From an uncultured Porphyromonas sp. (GTDB lineage: Bacteria > Bacteroidota > Bacteroidia > Bacteroidales > Porphyromonadaceae), in assembly GCA_905372565.1 (NCBI GenBank), contig CAJPPK010000011.1:1-53298 (forward strand): a stretch of 53,298 nt of DNA, given 5' to 3'. The stretch's first letter is position 1. Each line of letters begins with the position of its first letter. The position numbers were made by a program, and so were the translations under genes. The notes beneath the pieces are model-generated. The model was not told the DNA's origin. It ran no database searches and was given only the letters and a program-made list of their open reading frames with translations. This document shows, piece by piece, positions 49,628 through 53,298 of this stretch.

Positions 49628-50209
49628 TCAACGGCGCTTCGTCTTCTTCTTACGAACCGACCATCCGAAGTGCCCGATATAGTCTCCTAGTCCAAAATAC
49701 TCGCCATGAGCGTAGACAAGAAGTCCAGCTCTCTGCATATCGAAGGCTCCTGTCTCAGGATCAATATACTGCTCGTCGGCACGTACACCTACGACATCGG
49801 CTAGAAACATATCATGGCTCCCTAGTGGGGTGATCTCTCGCACTCGGCACTCTAGGCTGATAGGAGACTCTTCGATCAAGGGTACGCCCAAGATAGAGCC
49901 AGCTTCCTTCGTAAATCCACAGGCCTTGAACTTGTCTTCCCTTCGGCCTGAGACGACACCACACCAGTCTGTCTCCCGTGCCATAGCTCGGGTCGTGAGG
50001 TTGATGCCGAAGCATCCTGTCTCCTTGATGATAGCGTGGGAGTGGCGCTCGGGGCGGATACTCACCACGCACATGGGGGGATTTGTACAGACAGTGCTGA
50101 CCCAGGAGGCGGTAAGCAGGTTGGCTTCGCCGTCTTCCATCGTCCCACAGCTGATAAGCACGGCTGGTAATGGGTAGATCAGCGTACCTGGCTTCCAGTC
50201 AGTCCTCAT
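49628..50209 (-). CDS. Flavin reductase family protein (FMN-binding)
   Basis: The open frame extends to 50335, but the ATG at 50209 (MRTDWKPGTLIYPLPAVLIS) overlaps the pyrI stop as ATGA and gives 194 residues, the right size for a split-barrel flavin reductase-like protein. Visible features are TASWVSTVCTNPPMCVVSIRP (FMN-binding strand region, about 34-54), TGCFGINL near 64 and LECRVREITPLGSHDMFLADV near 122. It probably binds FMN and reduces it or another acceptor with NAD(P)H. Tight coupling to pyrB-pyrI suggests a link with pyrimidine metabolism, but no family knowledge confirms this. The C-terminus is strongly basic (RKKKTKRR). Confidence 0.85.
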   Translation of the reverse strand: MRTDWKPGTLIYPLPAVLISCGTMEDGEANLLTASWVSTVCTNPPMCVVSIRPERHSHAIIKETGCFGINLTTRAMARETDWCGVVSGRREDKFKACGFTKEAGSILGVPLIEESPISLECRVREITPLGSHDMFLADVVGVRADEQYIDPETGAFDMQRAGLLVYAHGEYFGLGDYIGHFGWSVRKKKTKRR

Positions 50210-50670
50210 AGTAGCTCGACCTCCTTGGCTTCTATCTTGCGTCCACAGTAGTGGCATTCGAGGATGACGGCATCCTCTGCGCCCCCTTGAGATACGTGGA
50301 AGTGGGTCTGCATAGGTTCGGCATTGGTGATACACTTAGGGTTAGAGCAGCGAGCAAGTCCACGTACTTCGGTAGGGAGAGCTACCTGATGCTTCTCGAC
50401 GACTTGGTAGTTTCGGATGACATTCAGGCGTACTTCGGGGGCAAGCAGGGCGATGCGCTTGATGTCCTCAGGCGATACGAAGTGGTCAGCTAGCTTGATG
50501 ATCCCCTTACGTCCTCTGCGAGCACTGGTGAGATTATTCCCGATCGTTACGGGAGTCTTGAGCTCCTCGAGATGAAGTAGGGTCGAGATCGTGAAGAGCT
50601 TACTGGCTGGGATATGATCCAGCACGACCCCATCACGGATCGCTTCGACGAGCATCTTATCTTTGTTCAT
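50206..50670 (-). CDS. pyrI: Aspartate carbamoyltransferase regulatory subunit
   Basis: Allosteric zinc-binding subunit that joins PyrB trimers. The N-terminal nucleotide-binding domain shows IPASKLFTISTLLHLEE and VTIGNNLTSARRGRKGIIKL (about 41-60). The zinc domain has four Cys: Cys108 and Cys113 in ARCSNPKCITN, Cys139 and Cys142 in LECHYCGRK. 154 residues as in E. coli. It lies 25 bp after pyrB; the stop overlaps the flavin reductase start (ATGA). Feedback by CTP/ATP is expected from family knowledge. Confidence 0.95.
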   Translation of the reverse strand: MNKDKMLVEAIRDGVVLDHIPASKLFTISTLLHLEELKTPVTIGNNLTSARRGRKGIIKLADHFVSPEDIKRIALLAPEVRLNVIRNYQVVEKHQVALPTEVRGLARCSNPKCITNAEPMQTHFHVSQGGAEDAVILECHYCGRKIEAKEVELL

Positions 50671-50695
50671 AGCTGTAGGGAGAAGTCATTAATGG

Positions 50696-51610
50696 TTAGT
50701 CATTCACTTCGATACCTAAGACCTCACAGAGGATAGACTGGCGGACATAAAGCCCCCCTTGTGCCTGCTCGACGAAGTAAGCCCATGGGGTATCATCTAC
50801 ATCCTGAGCGATCTCACCGACACGGGGTAGGGGATGGAGGATACGTAGGTTCTCTCGGCAGCCTTGGAGCATCGAGGCGGTGAGGACGTAGACATTCTTC
50901 ACTCGCTCATACTCCTCGAGATCGATGAAGCGCTCCCGCTGGACACGCGTCATATACAGGATGTCGATGGACTGGATGACTTCGGGGGAGAATTCCTCGG
51001 TCTCGACGAAGGGGATCCCATGCTCACGGCAGAAGTCCTTGCATTCCTCGGGCATACGAAGCTCTGGCGGAGAGACGAAAATGAAGCGGGGACGGAAGTG
51101 AGACATCCCGACGATCAGCGAGTGTACCGTACGTCCATACTTAAGATCTCCTACCAAGGCGATCGTTTGGTCATAGAGTGATCCCTGCGTCTTGCGGATG
51201 GCGTAGAGGTCAAGGAGAGTCTGCGATGGATGTTGGTTCGCCCCATCGCCAGCGTTGACAATGGGTGCTCGCCCGAGCTCCGAAGCATAGAGGGCAGCAC
51301 CCTCGAGATAGTGGCGCATGACGATGGCGTCTGCGTAGTTGCCGACCATCGAAATCGTGTCTTTGAGCGACTCTCCCTTGGCCGAACTAGAGGTCGATGC
51401 GTCCGAGAAGCCGATGATGCGCCCACCGAGGCGATTGACCGCAGTCTCAAAGCTTAGACGTGTCCGTGTGGAGGGCTCAAAGAAAAGCGTTGCGATGACC
51501 CGTCCTTCGAGGAGACGGCGGTTAGGATTTTGCTCAAAACGTGCAGCTCGATCGAGAAGGCGGATAATCTCGTCTGCGGAGAGCTGATTGATCGATACTA
51601 GATGCTTCAT
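50696..51610 (-). CDS. pyrB: Aspartate carbamoyltransferase catalytic subunit
   Basis: Condenses carbamoyl phosphate with aspartate, step 2 of pyrimidine synthesis. The carbamoyl phosphate site FFEPSTRTRLSFETAVNRLG is at about 44-63, SSSAKGESLKDTI provides the 80s-loop Ser and Lys (about 75), HPSQTLLDLYAI lies near 128 and the aspartate loop is in LHPLPRVGEIAQDVDDTPWA (about 261). 304 residues, normal. First gene of pyrB-pyrI-flavin reductase, with a -7 box at 51656-51663. The next pathway gene, pyrC, is 32 kb away in this window. Confidence 0.95.
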   Translation of the reverse strand: MKHLVSINQLSADEIIRLLDRAARFEQNPNRRLLEGRVIATLFFEPSTRTRLSFETAVNRLGGRIIGFSDASTSSSAKGESLKDTISMVGNYADAIVMRHYLEGAALYASELGRAPIVNAGDGANQHPSQTLLDLYAIRKTQGSLYDQTIALVGDLKYGRTVHSLIVGMSHFRPRFIFVSPPELRMPEECKDFCREHGIPFVETEEFSPEVIQSIDILYMTRVQRERFIDLEEYERVKNVYVLTASMLQGCRENLRILHPLPRVGEIAQDVDDTPWAYFVEQAQGGLYVRQSILCEVLGIEVND

Positions 51611-51655
51611 ATCTCTGGAGAATGCTGGGCTAATCTATGGCATGACTAGCTAGTG

Positions 51656-51663
51656 CAAAGATA
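51656..51663 (-). promoter_or_regulatory. -7 box of pyrB
   Basis: TATCTTTG on the minus strand, 46 bp before the pyrB start codon. Confidence 0.5.
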
Positions 51664-51821
51664 CGGAATAGCCCTAAAAGCATCCTCTCGAAAGTTGATC
51701 TTTCTCCTCATAAGAGATGAGCTGAGGTGATCGAGATCTACTGGGAGGCTTGCGCTCCGAGCTAGGATAGGCCGGAGGTGCTTAGCTCTTGGTTTGGGTG
51801 GGGAGGGTACTTAGTGACCGT

Positions 51822-51909
51822 AAAGTCTATCCTTTGCAGAAAAGAAGCTATACCTTTTGGAGAGAAAAGGTATAGCCTTGGTACAGCAAAGGTCTATCTA
51901 AAACGAACG
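51822..51909. repeat. 22-bp intergenic array, AAAGGTATACCTTT-type
   Basis: Units start at 51822 (AAAGTCTATCCTTT), 51844 (GAAGCTATACCTTTT), 51866 (AAAGGTATAGCCTT) and 51888 (AAAGGTCTATCTAA) in steps of 22. Units 2 and 3 are close to reverse complements. The array ends inside the terminator of the hexosaminidase gene. 51664-51821 shows no gene. Confidence 0.72.
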
Positions 51910-51942
51910 AGCGTCACACCCCAGCTGGGATGTGACGCTCGT
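51898..51942 (-). terminator. Terminator of the GH20 hexosaminidase gene
   Basis: Perfect 12-bp stem ACGAGCGTCACA / TGTGACGCTCGT (51907-51918 with 51931-51942), followed on the minus strand by TCGTTTTAG. Confidence 0.8.
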
Positions 51943-51967
51943 GTTATCGTTGGAAGAGTGCTTCGCC

Positions 51968-53298
51968 TTAGTGAGCAAGCATATCAGCTGTGACGTTGGA
52001 GAACTTGCCGTCCTTGATGTTACGGAAGGCAACAGCACAGCCATCCCAATAGGTTGGAAAGCCACCACGTACTGCACCGATGAAGATGAGGCGAACCTTG
52101 TGCCAGCCAGCCTTGAATGCTCTACTCTTGTCATGTCGGCTGAACTTGGGCGTTTCACCTGAGTTGTCGATGAAGAGCTCACCGTCGAGCCACATCTGAT
52201 CAAGATCTGTCGAGAAGACATAGACGCCGTCAGCGGGGATCTTGATATAGCCTTCGCCTACGACAGCCTTGGGCTGGATCTCGTCCATGTGGTTCTTGAC
52301 CTTGTCGGGCTTGAGGTCTTCGGGCTTAAGGGCAACTCCTTCTGTCCAGTCTGTCGTAGTGGCAAGATCCGAAGCACGGTAGTAATGTCCGACAGCGGTC
52401 TTCGTCTTCAGTCCTGGCTTGAGATCCTTAAGGTCGATAGCTGGGGAGAATGTCTGCTTTTCGAAGGTGATAGCACGCACTGGGCTGAGCTTACCTGAGG
52501 GAAGGGCAGAGGCTACCTTGACTACTTGGCTCTTGTCGATGGACAAGGGGCGGGTGTAGGTCGCAGACTTAGCCGTGGGTTCTGATCCGTCGGTCGTATA
52601 AACGATGCGGATAGGACGGGTCGTCGTGAGTGTAAGATCAGCCTTGTCTGTGAAAGCGATAAAGCTTAGTGAAGCTGTACGTTCCTCGGGCTTAGCATTA
52701 GCAGCGACTTCAGGAAGAGGCTGCTCAGGCAGAGGAATGTGATAGTTAGCTCCGTGCTTATCGAGACGTACGTAGGCGTTATCTAGACGACGAGTAAAGT
52801 CCTTGAAATTCTTCTTCTCTAGAGGAGTCCAGACAGCCTCAGCGAGAGCAATCTCACGAGGGAAAGCACGATACTGCATGATGTTAGCCGTGTAGAGGTA
52901 CTCTGCCCAGAGGTTAGTCTGAGCACCCTTGATGTGGTGACGCTTAGCAGGATCGATCGCTTCGGGGATGGGATTATAAGAATAGGTCTTCTCTAGAGGA
53001 GCATAACCTCCAATGGCTACAGGCTCGATCTTAGGGTCTCCCTGATAGTGGTCGATATATAGTCCCCCGCTACCAGGAGTCATGATGACATCGTGGCCCA
53101 TGTTAGCCGACTGGATACCTCCGTCTTCGCCACGCCAGCTCATAACCGTAGCGCTAGGAGCAAGCCCTCCTTCGAGGATCTCATCCCAACCAATCAGCTT
53201 CTTTCCGTGCTTGGCTAGGATCTTCTCCGCACGACGAATGACGTAGCTCTGTAGCTCGTGTTCGTCCTTAAGACCTTCCTCCTTGATGCGCTTCTGGC
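51968..53298 (-). CDS. Beta-N-acetylhexosaminidase, GH20 (5' part outside the window)
   Basis: The frame is open to the window edge, so only the last 442 residues are seen. The C-terminal half of the GH20 barrel is present: LIGWDEILEGGLAPSATVMS with the Trp-Asp of the sugar pocket, MSWRGEDGG, and GAQTNLWAEYLYT with the Trp-x-Glu that closes the active site. The catalytic Asp-Glu pair lies upstream and is not visible. After the barrel follow a chitobiase-type domain (LTTTRPIRIVYTTDGSEPTA, about residue 215 of the fragment) and a PA14/beta-sandwich-like end (GVYVFSTDLDQMWLDGELFI). It probably removes GlcNAc or GalNAc from host glycans or chitin fragments in the periplasm or at the surface. Confidence 0.9.
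   Translation of the reverse strand, partial: QKRIKEEGLKDEHELQSYVIRRAEKILAKHGKKLIGWDEILEGGLAPSATVMSWRGEDGGIQSANMGHDVIMTPGSGGLYIDHYQGDPKIEPVAIGGYAPLEKTYSYNPIPEAIDPAKRHHIKGAQTNLWAEYLYTANIMQYRAFPREIALAEAVWTPLEKKNFKDFTRRLDNAYVRLDKHGANYHIPLPEQPLPEVAANAKPEERTASLSFIAFTDKADLTLTTTRPIRIVYTTDGSEPTAKSATYTRPLSIDKSQVVKVASALPSGKLSPVRAITFEKQTFSPAIDLKDLKPGLKTKTAVGHYYRASDLATTTDWTEGVALKPEDLKPDKVKNHMDEIQPKAVVGEGYIKIPADGVYVFSTDLDQMWLDGELFIDNSGETPKFSRHDKSRAFKAGWHKVRLIFIGAVRGGFPTYWDGCAVAFRNIKDGKFSNVTADMLAH

Noticed and set aside
49537..49833. 98-codon plus-strand frame between mutS2 and the flavin reductase gene
   Set aside because: Mostly antisense to the flavin reductase gene; no homology recognised.
50210..50335. 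42-codon extension of the flavin reductase frame
   Set aside because: It lies wholly inside pyrI; the ATGA overlap at 50209 marks the real start.

Overview
The window is chromosomal DNA of a Bacteroidales bacterium, most likely a Porphyromonas. Protein sequences (dihydroorotase, DUF4492-CydAB, DUF4290, ParE) look most like that genus, and promoters carry the Bacteroidetes -7 box TAnnTTTG. A complete oxidative pentose phosphate set (gnd, zwf, pgl) plus pgi argues for a sugar-using species rather than an asaccharolytic one such as P. gingivalis; that is inference. No rRNA, tRNA, prophage, cas gene or intact mobile element was seen.

Layout: 1-1000 holds the tail of a transposase and a frameshifted, truncated SGNH hydrolase gene. 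1301-7746 (minus) carries parE, miaA, a pRiA4b-ORF3-like gene, aspS and recO. 7763-14862 (minus) reads as one seven-gene unit with a promoter at the ruvX end and a terminator after a coiled-coil lipoprotein: ruvX, def, TPR protein, two paralogous glycosyltransferases, rsmI, lipoprotein. 14972-15543 holds two copies of a short RNA gene facing each other. Next are a secreted C1 cysteine peptidase and a second seven-gene minus unit: pgi, DUF4290, murA, rimM, an AraC-type regulator, a CPBP protease and pyrC. Then DUF4492-cydA-cydB (minus), four plus-strand genes (Nudix-like membrane protein, RsmI-like paralogue, RsmF-like and TrmN6-like methyltransferases), htpG, a Cys/Lys-rich exported protein, a degenerate methyltransferase and a lipoprotein esterase. 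38507-42747 is the pentose phosphate operon. The rest is tpx, corA, trpB with a Trp-codon attenuator, mutS2, pyrB-pyrI-flavin reductase and the 3' part of a GH20 hexosaminidase.

Most notable: (1) almost every long intergenic gap contains a short array of 22-23 bp units, each unit a 13-15 bp dyad plus an 8-10 bp linker. The unit length is shared but the dyad sequence differs between loci (nine loci, at least five dyad types), placing successive dyads about two helical turns apart. (2) The two facing RNA genes share a 29-nt 5' part that begins at the same distance from each promoter and ends in the same hairpin motif. (3) The lone trpB is preceded by a 20-codon leader peptide with tandem Trp codons and overlapping hairpins, the layout of ribosome-mediated attenuation.

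Many genes are ordinary housekeeping genes. All repeats, promoters and hairpins were found by eye, without alignment or folding software.
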